The notes under the pieces are model-generated. The model saw only the letters and a list, made by a program, of their open reading frames with translations, made no database searches and was not told the origin of the DNA. Made by a program: the position numbers and the translations under genes. 61,037 nucleotides of DNA, from positions 1-61,037 of the forward strand of contig QHBW01000027.1 in assembly GCA_003244205.1 (NCBI GenBank), in the 5' to 3' direction. How positions within the stretch are numbered: the stretch's first letter is position 1; each line of letters opens with the position of its first letter. The DNA is from Solirubrobacterales bacterium (GTDB lineage Bacteria > Actinomycetota > Thermoleophilia > Solirubrobacterales > Solirubrobacteraceae). Shown piece by piece: positions 33,468 to 42,303 of this stretch.

Positions 33468-33764
33468 TCAGACGTCGAGCTTGACACCGACCTCATAGAT
33501 CTCGACCGCTGCCCGCTGGCCCATCCCGCCCGGGACCGGTGGATCCATCGAGTTCAGGGTCGCGTCTCCCTGCTTGAGGTCCTCCTCGGTCTCAAACAGG
33601 CTGATGGCTAGGACTTTGCCCTCATCGGGCTTGTGCAGCACCAGCAGGCCGACGGCGGGCACACCCTCCGGCGGCCCCGATTCCGACCGTCCCTTGATCT
33701 CCTCGATCATCCGACGGTTCTGTTCGGGGTCCCCGCCCTCGAACGTCGCCACACGCGCGTGCAT
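33468..33764 (-). CDS. small ferredoxin-like-fold (ABM/DABB-type) hypothetical protein
   Basis: A 98-residue protein starting 'MHARVATFEGGDPEQNRRMI' with 'PAVGLLVLHKPDEGKVLAISLFETEEDLKQG' and 'QRAAVEIYEVGVKLDV'. The beta-alpha-beta pattern resembles antibiotic-biosynthesis-monooxygenase-type dimeric barrels. No catalytic residue can be assigned. It is convergent with the thiolase and monocistronic. Confidence 0.75.
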   Translation of the reverse strand: MHARVATFEGGDPEQNRRMIEEIKGRSESGPPEGVPAVGLLVLHKPDEGKVLAISLFETEEDLKQGDATLNSMDPPVPGGMGQRAAVEIYEVGVKLDV

Positions 33765-33847
33765 TCCGCTCCTCTCGTTGACTCGGTGAAACCCTAATGG
33801 CTTGCGAGGGACAATCGCAAGCGGTCTTCCTGTGCGCGGGAGGTGTC

Positions 33848-34312
33848 TTACCGGATGTGGTTGTCGTAGACGAGGATGACCTTGGTGAAGTGATCGCGCC
33901 GTACCGTGACGCCGCGCGTCACCCACGACGAGAAGGGACCATTGGGGAAATTGGTGCGGGCCTCGAATCGATACGCGCCGGGAGGCAGCCTGATGCGAAA
34001 GCGGCCATGGGTGTTCGTTTTGGCCCGGGCGACGATCCTGTGATCGGAGAGGCGCCAGACACGAACAGGATCGTTGGCGACATTGCCGTCGGTGCAGGGG
34101 TCGGGGAAAGGCACTCCGCACGAAGGCCAGGAGTAGACGCCGCCAACGATCCCTGAGCCGTGGCTCGTCGCGGGTAGCGCCAGGGCGGCCGGCGACAGGG
34201 CAAGCGTCAAGGCGGCGCACACCGCGCCGGCGGTTGCGCGATGCCGGAGGCTAGGTACGGCAAGTTGCGCGTGAGACACGGACGCCACCCACTGTAGGAG
34301 ATCCGCGGCCAC
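33848..34312 (-). CDS. secreted protein with carboxypeptidase-regulatory-like domain
   Basis: A 154-residue exported protein; the signal region is 'AGAVCAALTLALSPAALALP' after a long polar N-terminus (a later start near 'VPSLRHRATAG' is possible). The mature part contains 'GGVYSWPSCGVPFPDPCTDG', two Cys that may pair, then 'VRVWRLSDHRIVARAKTNTHGRFRIRLPPGAYRFEA', the beta-sandwich pattern of carboxypeptidase-regulatory-like domains. Likely extracytoplasmic binding or structural role. Confidence 0.72.
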   Translation of the reverse strand: MAADLLQWVASVSHAQLAVPSLRHRATAGAVCAALTLALSPAALALPATSHGSGIVGGVYSWPSCGVPFPDPCTDGNVANDPVRVWRLSDHRIVARAKTNTHGRFRIRLPPGAYRFEARTNFPNGPFSSWVTRGVTVRRDHFTKVILVYDNHIR

Positions 34313-34415
34313 GCCGCGGTTGCCCTGCCGCGTGCCTGCTGCGCGAGGTCTGCGCGAGAGCCTCTGACGGGAAGCGGAGGTCTCGGCTGGTGGCAGAGGA
34401 GGTAGTCTTTCGGGA

Positions 34416-34580
34416 ATGCGGGCGATCCTTCCGCTGATTTACGTGATCATCGGCGCGGTGATTGCCCAACAGCATCATTACTTTGCGCACGTGAACAGCA
34501 TCGCCCAGGTTGCTTCTGCGGCTCTGGCAATCGTCCTGTGGCCGCTGATCCTGTTTCAGGTCAACCTGCACATCAAATAG
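34416..34580 (+). CDS. 54-residue two-helix membrane protein
   Basis: ATG preceded by AGAGGAGGT (34396-34404). The product starts 'MRAILPLIYVIIGAVIAQQH', continues 'HYFAHVNSIAQVASA' and ends 'LWPLILFQVNLHIK'. Two hydrophobic helices are separated by a polar His/Tyr-rich turn. Short proteins of this pattern are frequent in Solirubrobacterales and their function is not known. The strong ribosome site and coherent topology support it despite its size. Confidence 0.75.
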   Translation: MRAILPLIYVIIGAVIAQQHHYFAHVNSIAQVASAALAIVLWPLILFQVNLHIK

Positions 34581-34652
34581 ATCAGCGCGGGGGTTCTCGC
34601 CGGACACACACCATGGCGCTCGTGCGCGATGGAAACGAGCGCGGCAGCCCCT

Positions 34653-35048
34653 CTACGCCTGCGACTCGCGTGGGGCGTAGCGGTGATGCAGCATGAGCGC
34701 GTTGCCGTCGGGATCGGAGAAGAAGGCCATGTGGCAGACGCCGGTGTCGAACGTCTCGCCCTCAAAGCTCACACCACGAGCCTCCAGCGCCTCGCGCGCG
34801 GCCGCCACATCGTCGACGTGCAGCGCGATGTGGTTGCGGTTAGGCGCGTACTCAAGGCCCATCTTGTCGGGCTCCATGACGCCGATCGTCAAGCTGCCGG
34901 TCTCGTACTCGGCAAACGGCTTGCCCTCGATGTACATGGAGCGGGGGAGCCTCAGGGTCTCGCCGTAGAACGTCATCGCGGCGGCAAGGTCGCGCGTGGG
35001 CACCGACACGAAGTCGACGCCGGTGATCAGTGATGAAGTGGCGGACAT
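34653..35048 (-). CDS. VOC-superfamily (glyoxalase-like) protein
   Basis: A 131-residue single-chain VOC protein with two beta-alpha-beta-beta-beta units: 'GVDFVSVPTRDLAAAMTFYGETL', 'GSLTIGVME' and 'HIALHVDDVAAAREALEARGV', 'HMAFFSDPDGNALMLHHRY'. The late 'DPDGN.LMLH' is the family metal-ligand strand, with Glu replaced by Met-Leu-His. Possibly a dioxygenase-, epimerase- or resistance-type protein; the substrate is unknown. Confidence 0.88.
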   Translation of the reverse strand: MSATSSLITGVDFVSVPTRDLAAAMTFYGETLRLPRSMYIEGKPFAEYETGSLTIGVMEPDKMGLEYAPNRNHIALHVDDVAAAREALEARGVSFEGETFDTGVCHMAFFSDPDGNALMLHHRYAPRESQA

Positions 35049-35111
35049 CGATTCCTCTTTCTGTGGGCGGGCGTAGGCTGCGAACGCAACTCTATTCAGA
35101 GGGAACGCGGC

Positions 35112-35843
35112 TCAGATGCTCACGCGGTACGCGATCTGCGGCTCACCCTTGGCCTTGAGCGTGAGCTCGACGCGCGCACCGACTGAGGTCGGCAGACCAC
35201 TCGCCACACGGTCGGAGAACACGATCTCTCCACCACGCGCTTCCGCCTGGAGGCGTGCTGCTGTGTTAACGACGTCGCCCACGGCCGTGAAGTCGTAGAG
35301 CGCGCGCTGACCGATGTTGCCCACGAAGGCCTCGCCGACGTCGAGTCCGATCCCCATCTCGACGAACGGCTCCTCGCCTGATCCGTAGCCGACGGCACGC
35401 AGCAGATCGCGCCCGTGTTCGAGCATCAGGGCGGGAACATCGCCGGGAGTCATCGTCCGCTTGATGACCGGCAGGTAAAGCGCCATGACCTCGTCGCCGA
35501 TGAGCTTGTCGATCACCGCGTCGGGGAACAGGACATGTTCGGCACAGTGATAGAAGCGGCGAAGCACGATCGACGCCTCCTCGGGGTCGCCGCCGTCGAA
35601 CTGGGCCGTGAAGCCACGAAGGTCAGCGAACAGGATCCCGGTATGCATCTTCATCCCCCCCGGCGGCGAGCTTTCGACGCAGGCCGCGCACACGGTGGGG
35701 TTCTTGCGCGATGGTCCAAAGCCAAGCGGACGGACAATCCACCGGCCCAGACCGGCGAACGGAGCGCTGCATATGCCGCATCGCGGGGCGATATTACGCT
35801 CGGCCCCCCGGTTCTGTGGGTCTCCCACCGCCACCAACCCCAA
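35112..35843 (-). CDS. class III adenylate/guanylate cyclase with N-terminal Cys4 motif
   Basis: A 243-residue cyclase. Residues 20-60 hold Cys22-x2-Cys25 and Cys52-x2-Cys55, a likely zinc site. The catalytic domain starts 'GILFADLRGFTAQF' with metal Asp74; the second Asp is in 'IGDEVMALYLP' and the transition-state region in 'ALYDFTAVGDVVNTAARLQ'. The substrate-specifying positions ('IGDEVMAL' and 'YDFTAVGD') lean towards ATP, but the call is uncertain. The Cys4 front recurs in soil actinobacterial cyclases and may sense redox or metal. The start could lie further upstream. Confidence 0.85.
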   Translation of the reverse strand: MGLVAVGDPQNRGAERNIAPRCGICSAPFAGLGRWIVRPLGFGPSRKNPTVCAACVESSPPGGMKMHTGILFADLRGFTAQFDGGDPEEASIVLRRFYHCAEHVLFPDAVIDKLIGDEVMALYLPVIKRTMTPGDVPALMLEHGRDLLRAVGYGSGEEPFVEMGIGLDVGEAFVGNIGQRALYDFTAVGDVVNTAARLQAEARGGEIVFSDRVASGLPTSVGARVELTLKAKGEPQIAYRVSI

Positions 35844-35920
35844 GCGCGGCCAGCCAACCTCCGCCCCGCCGTATTGTCTGTCGTGCGCTTTTCATGATGT
35901 TGTCGTACGCTGCCGGTGTC

Positions 35921-36313
35921 ATGCTCCACGTCCGAGCTCTTGCCGTCGCAGCCGCTATGAGCGCCTGTCTTACGACCGCCACCGCGCTCGCAGCAAGCCC
36001 GATCTACTTCGGGGGGGACGTCAGTGGTCTATCCCGCCAGCGCCCCGCGAATATCCACATCACGAGCGACGAGAACATCAACCACATCCACTGGTCGAGC
36101 TGGGGCGAAACCTTCGCTCGCGCTCATGGCACCGTCGTGTTCAGCGCCTCCGATGGACTTCCGCCGGCACCTGTCCGCCTGCGGCTCTCGAAGGTTCGGC
36201 GCTGCGGAACGAGGCTTCAGTACCTCCGGCTGGTGATCTTCTTCACGGGCACGCCTCCGCAAGGTCCACCGCAGCCCTCCGTCGTGACCTACAGCTGCAA
36301 GTCCCCGTCGTAG
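35921..36313 (+). CDS. small secreted protein of unknown function
   Basis: A 130-residue exported protein: signal peptide 'MLHVRALAVAAAMSACLTTA' with cleavage near ALAA, then 'SPIYFGGDVSGLSRQRPANI', 'NHIHWSSWGETFARAHGTVVF' and two Cys late in the chain that may pair. 'HIHWSSWGETFARAHG' resembles secreted proteins of Conexibacter/Solirubrobacter in which a similar strand precedes a Cys-paired end. No activity is known. Confidence 0.68.
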   Translation: MLHVRALAVAAAMSACLTTATALAASPIYFGGDVSGLSRQRPANIHITSDENINHIHWSSWGETFARAHGTVVFSASDGLPPAPVRLRLSKVRRCGTRLQYLRLVIFFTGTPPQGPPQPSVVTYSCKSPS

Positions 36314-36460
36314 GTCACCCACGCAGCGCCGCGCTGGTGCTACGTATCGCCAAATGCGCTCACAGCGGATGGCGTAGCCGCGGCTTGTGGCGGGACGAAG
36401 TGCCAAGCCGGCGCCAGACTTAGCTGGCCGACCGACTGAGACACTACTGTCGCTGCCGCC

Positions 36461-36835
36461 GTGGGCGACTCGGACTTCCAGAGCACGATCGACACCATCT
36501 CCAAAATCATCGACGGCGGCGGTGTCGTCGTGGTGGTCGTCGGTCTCCTGGCCGCAACCGCGGCATTTTTGGTGGCGCTGAGAACTCGCGCCCAGCGTCC
36601 AGATGCCTACCGGATCTACCGCCAGCAAGTGGGCAAAGCCATTCTGCTCGGTCTCGAGTTTCTCGTCGCGGCCGACATCATTCGTACCGTGGCGATCACC
36701 CCGACGTTCAGCGGGGTCGGCGTTCTAGCGGTGGTCGTCGCGGTGCGAACATTTCTGAGCTTTGCGCTAGACGTGGAGCTCGAAGGCCACTGGCCGTGGC
36801 AACCGCGCCGCACGGCGACGCGCTCATCCAGCTGA
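36461..36835 (+). CDS. DUF1622 family membrane protein
   Basis: A 124-residue protein with GTG start and three helices: 'GGGVVVVVVGLLAATAAFLVAL', 'VGKAILLGLEFLVAADIIRTV', 'GVGVLAVVVAVRTFLSFALDVELEGHWPW'. The middle motif 'LLGLEFLVAADIIRT' is diagnostic for DUF1622. Function unknown; members often sit near ion or potassium genes, not so here. Confidence 0.88.
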   Translation: MGDSDFQSTIDTISKIIDGGGVVVVVVGLLAATAAFLVALRTRAQRPDAYRIYRQQVGKAILLGLEFLVAADIIRTVAITPTFSGVGVLAVVVAVRTFLSFALDVELEGHWPWQPRRTATRSSS

Positions 36836-36876
36836 GCTCGGCCGTCACGACTCCGCGGCTGTCGGCAACCCCACGG

Positions 36877-37862
<986 letters not shown>

Positions 37863-37866
<4 letters not shown>

Positions 37867-37973
37867 CCTTGGTCCAGTCGTTCGCGGTAGCAGTTGATCT
37901 TCCACTCGATCAGCTCGAGGGTTTGCGCCGTGCGATCAACCGAGTCGAGCAGCCCGGCCACGCAAACCACCAT
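37863..37973 (-). pseudogene. C-terminal stub resembling a MerR-family regulator
   Basis: The 36-residue frame '[20 protein letters not shown]' plus '[10 protein letters not shown]' resembles the long dimerisation helix and end of MerR proteins. Its TGA overlaps the aldo/keto reductase ATG. No winged-helix part remains, and its first ATG coincides with the -10 box of the promoter, so it is probably a remnant left by deletion. The family guess rests on pattern plus the adjacent MerR-type promoter. Confidence 0.4.
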
Positions 37974-37999
37974 ACGCCTTGGAGCGCGCTCTAAGTCAA
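37969..37999 (-). promoter_or_regulatory. MerR-type promoter (19-base spacer with dyad)
   Basis: On the minus strand TTGACT (37999-37994) and TATGGT (37974-37969) are separated by 19 bases, longer than the usual 17. The spacer region carries CTTAGAGCGCGCTCCAAG, a dyad with 8 of 9 positions matching. This is the hallmark of promoters activated by MerR proteins that untwist DNA. It drives the aldo/keto reductase; the -35 overlaps the stop of the upstream gene. Confidence 0.7.
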
Positions 38000-38352
38000 G
38001 CCCGGCTCGGCCTGACTGCGTTGGTGCCACGCCACAGATACCAGCCAGCTTCGAACAGCAAGGCGAGAACGATCACCGCGAGGAAAACCGGCTGCTCGTT
38101 CCCATCGATCAGGCTGCGGCCGATTGCCGCCTCGATGAACGCAAAGGCACACAGCGCGAGCCAACCGGCACCCGTGATCATGCAATGCGCGTGACGGCAT
38201 CGCCAGAAGTTCGCCGCACACCAGCCGCCCCCCGCCAACGCGGCGAGCCCATCCACGGCCAGCTCTGCACGTATCGGCAACAACGGAGCGACGATCAACA
38301 ACGACACGACGAGGGCGTAATAGACCACGACGGGCAAGCCGGTCCGGGGCAT
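37996..38352 (-). CDS. small four-helix membrane protein
   Basis: A 118-residue protein from 'MPRTGLPVVVYYALVVSLLI', with helices through 'AELAVDGLAALAGGGWCAANFW', 'HCMITGAGWLALCAFAFIEAAIG' and 'FLAVIVLALLFEAGWYLWRG'. The motif 'NFWRCRHAHCMITGAGWL' (Cys and His clustered on a loop) recurs in actinobacterial membrane proteins and could bind metal. Function is unknown. It precedes the MerR-type promoter. Confidence 0.7.
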   Translation of the reverse strand: MPRTGLPVVVYYALVVSLLIVAPLLPIRAELAVDGLAALAGGGWCAANFWRCRHAHCMITGAGWLALCAFAFIEAAIGRSLIDGNEQPVFLAVIVLALLFEAGWYLWRGTNAVRPSRA

Positions 38353-38593
38353 GACGCGGTCGATTCGCCGCTTGAGCTGCGAGTCGGCCGGCAATGGCGC
38401 CGGAGACCAACCCCAGAGCGCACTGCTCTGGCAACGATTCGCCGTCGCTGACGGCCGCGAGGGAGTGTCGTCGACAGGCGTCACGATGTCGTCCTCACCG
38501 CTTCGACCACAAGGTTACGCATGCAAGCGCGAGCGCCTTCCGGATCCCGCCCCAAGACCCGTCGATGGCCACGCTCGGAGGTAGAGTTCTCTT

Positions 38594-39859
38594 GTGCCGG
38601 TTTCAGAGAGTCAGCAGATGCCTGACGTGGACCTCGGTTCGCTGGAATTCTGGGGCAGACCGGCCGAGGAGCGCGATCACTACTTCGCTTGGCTTCGCCG
38701 AGAGGCGCCGATCTCGCGCCACCAGCCGCCCGAGGACATCATGGGGCTGCCTGACCAGGGGCGCATGAGCTACTGGGCGATCGTGCGCTATGACGATGTG
38801 CGCCGCATCTCGCGCGATCCGGATTCCTTCTGCTCGGGCCAGGGGACACAGTTCGCGGACGCGCCGCCGGAGTTCCTGGAGGCCTCGATGTCGTTCCTGG
38901 CGATGGACGCTCCGCGGCACACCAAGCTGCGCGGCCTCGTGTCCTCTGCTTTCACGCCTCGTCAGGTGGCTCGCATCGACGAGGGTATACGGGTCAACGC
39001 GCGGCGCATCGTCGAGGACGCGGCTGCGAGCGGCGGAGGCGACTTCGTGGAGCTGATTGCCAAGCGCCTGCCGCTAGTCACGATCTCGGACATGATCGGC
39101 GTGCCGGAGGCCGACCGCGAGCGGGTTGTGGCCGCCGCCGACCTGTTGATCACGACGTCGGATCCCGAGGTGTTCGGCGATCGGCAGCCCATCGAGGTGC
39201 TCGGCGAGGCGCTGTGGACGTTGACGGAGTTCGCCACCGAGCTGGCTGCCCACCGCGAGCAGAATCCTGGTGACGACCTGATGACGGAGCTCGTCCACGC
39301 CGAGATCGACGGCGATCGCCTCACGCACGCGGAGATCGCTGCCTTCTTCGTTCTGCTGTCGGTGGCCGGCAACGACACCACCCGTCACACCACTTCGCAC
39401 GCCATGCGGGCGCTGAGCCTCAACCCTGACCAGCGCGCGCTGCTGCTGCAGGACCTCGACGGGCGCCTGCCGAGCGCCGTGGAGGAGTTTGTGCGCTGGG
39501 CCTCGCCGGTGATGACCTTTAGGCGCACGACCACGCGCGAGGTGGAGCTCCACGACGAGCGCCTGGCGGCGGGCGAGAAGGTCGTGCTCTTCTACCACTC
39601 GGCCAACCGGGATGACCGAGCATTCGAGGACCCCTGGCGGTTTGACCTGACCCGTGACCCCAACCGCCACCTGGGCTTTGGCGGCGGCGGCCCCCACTAC
39701 TGCCTGGGCGCGTCGCTGGCGCGCACGCAGCTGCGCTCGATCTTCGGTGAGCTGCTGCGCGTGATGCCCGACATCGAGGCACATGAGCCCGAGCTGCTGC
39801 GCAGCGCCTTCATCCACGGCGTCAAGCGGATGGAGTGCACGTTCCGCCCCCGCGCCTGA
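38594..39859 (+). CDS. cytochrome P450 (CYP125/CYP124-like)
   Basis: A 421-residue P450 with GTG start. Heme loop FGGGGPHYCLGA places the Cys at 370; the I-helix motif is AGNDTT (259-264); ExxR is EFVR near 298-301. 'SFLAMDAPRHTKLRGLVSSAFTPRQV' is the usual C-helix. The overall sequence resembles mycobacterial CYP125/124/142, which hydroxylate the terminal methyl of cholesterol side chains or branched lipids. It needs a ferredoxin and reductase, none of which is adjacent. Sterol or methyl-branched lipid use fits the SCP-x thiolase 5 kb away. Confidence 0.9.
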   Translation: MPVSESQQMPDVDLGSLEFWGRPAEERDHYFAWLRREAPISRHQPPEDIMGLPDQGRMSYWAIVRYDDVRRISRDPDSFCSGQGTQFADAPPEFLEASMSFLAMDAPRHTKLRGLVSSAFTPRQVARIDEGIRVNARRIVEDAAASGGGDFVELIAKRLPLVTISDMIGVPEADRERVVAAADLLITTSDPEVFGDRQPIEVLGEALWTLTEFATELAAHREQNPGDDLMTELVHAEIDGDRLTHAEIAAFFVLLSVAGNDTTRHTTSHAMRALSLNPDQRALLLQDLDGRLPSAVEEFVRWASPVMTFRRTTTREVELHDERLAAGEKVVLFYHSANRDDRAFEDPWRFDLTRDPNRHLGFGGGGPHYCLGASLARTQLRSIFGELLRVMPDIEAHEPELLRSAFIHGVKRMECTFRPRA

Positions 39860-39972
39860 GCGGGTCATTCGCGGAGAAGTAGGACGCCGGAGCGCTGCCG
39901 TCAGCAGCACTGCCTTCCGCCACGCCGAACCGCCGCAAGCAGGAGCCCACCGCATCGCGATCAGCGCGCGCC

Positions 39973-40000
39973 TTGACATATGCTCATATGGGTATACGAT
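39973..40000 (+). promoter_or_regulatory. promoter and operator of the ArsR/SRPBCC operon
   Basis: TTGACA (39973-39978) and TACGAT (39995-40000) have a 16-base spacer containing two CATATG half sites (39977-39982 and 39985-39990). The ATG at 40008 follows the -10 by 7 bases, so the transcript is probably leaderless and the repeats are the likely site for the encoded repressor. Confidence 0.65.
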
Positions 40001-40007
40001 GCCGGCC

Positions 40008-40355
40008 ATGGCCCGAGCAGCGACGACAGCCGATGCGTTCAACGCGGTGGCCGAGCCCCGGCGGCGAGAAATCCTCGATGCCCTCGCCGGCGGGGAACGC
40101 GCCGTGAATGACCTGGTGCGCCTGCTCGGACTGGCCCAACCACAGGTGTCCAAGCATCTGCGGGTGCTCCGAGAAGTGGGAGCAGTTGACGTGCGTGACG
40201 AAGGACGTCAGCGGCTCTACCGGCTAAACGGCCACGCCCTCAGGCCGATCCACGACTGGGTCAAGAACTACGAGCGCTCGTGGTCGGAGCGGTTCGAGCG
40301 GCTGGATGTCGTGTTGGAGGAACTCAAACAGAAGAAGGAAGGAAATGGCAGTTAG
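40008..40355 (+). CDS. ArsR-family regulator
   Basis: A 115-residue winged-helix repressor: 'FNAVAEPRRREILDALAGGERAVNDLVRLLGLAQPQVSKHLRVLREVGAV'. The metal-binding ELCVC site of ArsR/SmtB is absent, so it belongs to the SRPBCC-linked subgroup. It overlaps the partner gene by 11 bases. The operon promoter has two CATATG half sites, so autoregulation is likely. ATG 40008 or the one 9 bases upstream may be used. Confidence 0.9.
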   Translation: MARAATTADAFNAVAEPRRREILDALAGGERAVNDLVRLLGLAQPQVSKHLRVLREVGAVDVRDEGRQRLYRLNGHALRPIHDWVKNYERSWSERFERLDVVLEELKQKKEGNGS

Positions 40356-40827
40356 TAGCGGGACAGCGACGGTGACGCTCCCCACCGATGAGCAGATCCT
40401 GATCGAGCGGGAGTTCGACGCGCCCAAGCATCTGGTCTACAAGGCATACACCACGCCCGAGCTGGTCAAGCGCTGGTGGAGCGCCCACCGGGGCGAGGTC
40501 ACGCTCGCCGAGATCGACCTGCGGGTCGGCGGCAGATGGCGGTACGTGATGGTCGCGAAAGGCGGATACGAAGTCGCCTTCCACGGCGAGTACCGCGAGA
40601 TCGACCCGCACGAGCGGATCGTCATGACCGAGGTCTACGAGGCCATGCCCGACGGTGAGGCGCTCGTCACGATCAGCTTGACGGAAGAGGACGGGCGCAC
40701 GACGCTCACGCTCCTTACGCAGCTCCCGAGCAAGGAAGTCCGCGACATGATCGTCAGCACGGGGATGGAGGCCGGCATGCAGGACGCGATGGACCGCTTG
40801 GAGCAGGTTGCGATCTCGCTTCGCTGA
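40345..40827 (+). CDS. SRPBCC (AHSA1/START-like) protein
   Basis: A 160-residue protein: 'ILIEREFDAPKHLVYKAYTTPELVKRWW' and 'YREIDPHERIVMTEVYEAMPDG', 'GMEAGMQDAMDRLEQV', all standard for Aha1-domain SRPBCC proteins. The fold holds hydrophobic ligands in a long cavity. It is the usual partner of the upstream ArsR gene; the pair may respond to a small hydrophobic compound. Start codon lies inside the upstream reading frame, so translation is coupled. Confidence 0.9.
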   Translation: MAVSSGTATVTLPTDEQILIEREFDAPKHLVYKAYTTPELVKRWWSAHRGEVTLAEIDLRVGGRWRYVMVAKGGYEVAFHGEYREIDPHERIVMTEVYEAMPDGEALVTISLTEEDGRTTLTLLTQLPSKEVRDMIVSTGMEAGMQDAMDRLEQVAISLR

Positions 40828-40834
40828 CCAGGGC

Positions 40835-41380
40835 TTAGCGGGATTGGCGTGTTCGCAGCACGGATGCCGCGAGCGTGATGATGCCGATTGCGAGCAGCGC
40901 ACGCCCGGCAATGGAGTCGACTGCCGCCCAGGCGCTGGCTGCGAGCATCCCTGCCAGCACGAGTCCGAGTGCCCAGAGCGCGCATCCGATGGTCGTCAGC
41001 ACGATGAACGAGACGAGCGGGACGCGTCTGGCTCCGGCGGGCAGCGAGACGAATGTGCGCGCGAGTGGAAGCAGGCGGGCGATGAGGACTGCGCGGGTGC
41101 CGTGCCGCTCGAGCAACTCGTCCCATCGGCACAGGATCGCGCGTGCGATGGGAAGCCGTTGGAGGAGCTGCGTGGCGCCGAGGCCGTAGGCAAGCAGCGA
41201 TCCGACGAGATTGCCGGCCGTGGCGGCGAGCACAGCGAGCGGGAAGCTCATCCAACCCTGATGGACAGCGAACCCGGAGAACAGCAGCGTGACCTCGCTC
41301 GGGAGCGGGATGCACGCGCTTTCGGGCACCATCAGCAGGAAGACGCCGAGCGCTCCGAAGCTCGCGATCACACCGGTCAT
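40835..41380 (-). CDS. DedA-family membrane protein
   Basis: A 181-residue DedA/SNARE-associated protein: 'FLLMVPESACIPLPSEVTLLFSG', 'ATAGNLVGSLLAYGLGA', 'LERHGTRAVLIARLLPLARTFVSLPAGARRVPLVSF'. The conserved 'E.P.PSE' and 'R..P..R...S..AG' motifs are present. DedA proteins carry lipids (undecaprenyl phosphate or phospholipids) across the membrane or keep proton balance. It is divergent from a MarR-type gene. Confidence 0.9.
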   Translation of the reverse strand: MTGVIASFGALGVFLLMVPESACIPLPSEVTLLFSGFAVHQGWMSFPLAVLAATAGNLVGSLLAYGLGATQLLQRLPIARAILCRWDELLERHGTRAVLIARLLPLARTFVSLPAGARRVPLVSFIVLTTIGCALWALGLVLAGMLAASAWAAVDSIAGRALLAIGIITLAASVLRTRQSR

Positions 41381-41491
41381 ACGCGGTTCGCGGTGATTGC
41401 GACCGTCGGGCGCGCGCTGGGTGGCGGCGGGATTGGCGAGCTGGGCGCGAGGATCGCAATAATGGGACGAGCGATAAGCATCCTTAGATGT

Positions 41492-41503
41492 TAAGTCTAC
41501 TTA
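41492..41503. promoter_or_regulatory. palindromic site between dedA-like and marR-like genes
   Basis: TAAGT-CT-ACTTA is a perfect 5-bp inverted repeat in an A/T-rich patch, 4 bases before the regulator ATG. It is a likely MarR site controlling both divergent genes. Confidence 0.5.
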
Positions 41504-41507
41504 CCTA

Positions 41508-42011
41508 ATGCCCCCGGCGCGCCGTTCCCAAACGGAGGCCGCCGAGGCGCTCGTGGGCGTCGCGCCGCTCGTTAGCCGCTGGATCGAGCGGCTGCTCGCC
41601 GGTCACGTGCCGTCGTTGACGGTCGCGCAGTTCCTGACGCTGCGCGCGATCGCCGCTGACGGCGTGTCTGGTTCCGAGCTCGCGCGGCGCACGGGCGTCT
41701 CAGGCCCCGCCGTATCGCAGCTGCTCGCCGGACTTGTTGATGGCGGCCTGCTTGAGCGCCACGAGCTCACCGAGGATCGTCGCCGCCAGGCGCTGGCGCT
41801 GTCCGCGCTCGGGGCGCGAGCGCTTGCCTCAGCGCAGACGTTGCTGCGCGAGCGCCTGTCGTCGGTGCTCGCTGAGCTCCCGCGCCCCGAGGCCGACGCG
41901 CTCGCTCGCGCACTGCCGCACGTCGAGGCGACGCTCTCCGGGGCAGCACCTCCACGCCGACCTCCACCACCACCGCCCGCCGACCCGCCGAGGCCGCGGC
42001 GGCGATCCTGA
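41508..42011 (+). CDS. MarR-family regulator
   Basis: A 167-residue winged-helix protein: 'LTVAQFLTLRAIAADGVSGSELARRTGVSGPAVSQLLAGLVDGGLLER' and the wing 'HELTEDRRRQALALSALG'. The last 25 residues are Pro/Arg-rich and not part of the fold. It lies divergent from the DedA gene across a palindrome and likely regulates it and itself. Ligand unknown. Very short leader. Confidence 0.88.
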   Translation: MPPARRSQTEAAEALVGVAPLVSRWIERLLAGHVPSLTVAQFLTLRAIAADGVSGSELARRTGVSGPAVSQLLAGLVDGGLLERHELTEDRRRQALALSALGARALASAQTLLRERLSSVLAELPRPEADALARALPHVEATLSGAAPPRRPPPPPPADPPRPRRRS

Positions 42012-42087
42012 CGATGTCGACGGCAGCCTGAAGGTGTAGTTCGTGGTCCGCGAGAACATCGCGCGGGCTACGTGCATGGTCACGCGC

Positions 42088-42303
42088 ATGGAGCCGGATC
42101 GGCGCAACGACGAGGAGCGCGACGACGCCGCTGAGCCCATGCGGTCGGACGCCGAGAAGATGCAGGAGCACGTGGAGGACCTCGGCGAGCGCATCGAGAG
42201 CGCCAAGAGCGACTGGCGCTCCAAGCAGCAGGACAACGAGACCCCCGGTGCACGGCCCCCGTCGGACGACGAGGGGGATCGCTCCCCGAGTAAGCCCACG
42301 TAG
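42088..42303 (+). CDS. small acidic helical protein
   Basis: A 71-residue highly charged protein, 'MRSDAEKMQEHVEDLGERIESAKSDWRSKQQD' forming one long amphipathic or coiled-coil helix, flanked by Asp/Glu/Pro tails. It resembles short hypothetical actinobacterial proteins with the same 'ADEMQEHVDDLEEHI.DA' pattern. ATG 42088 matches that start; longer frame upstream is unlikely. It is convergent with a transporter pseudogene. Confidence 0.62.
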   Translation: MEPDRRNDEERDDAAEPMRSDAEKMQEHVEDLGERIESAKSDWRSKQQDNETPGARPPSDDEGDRSPSKPT

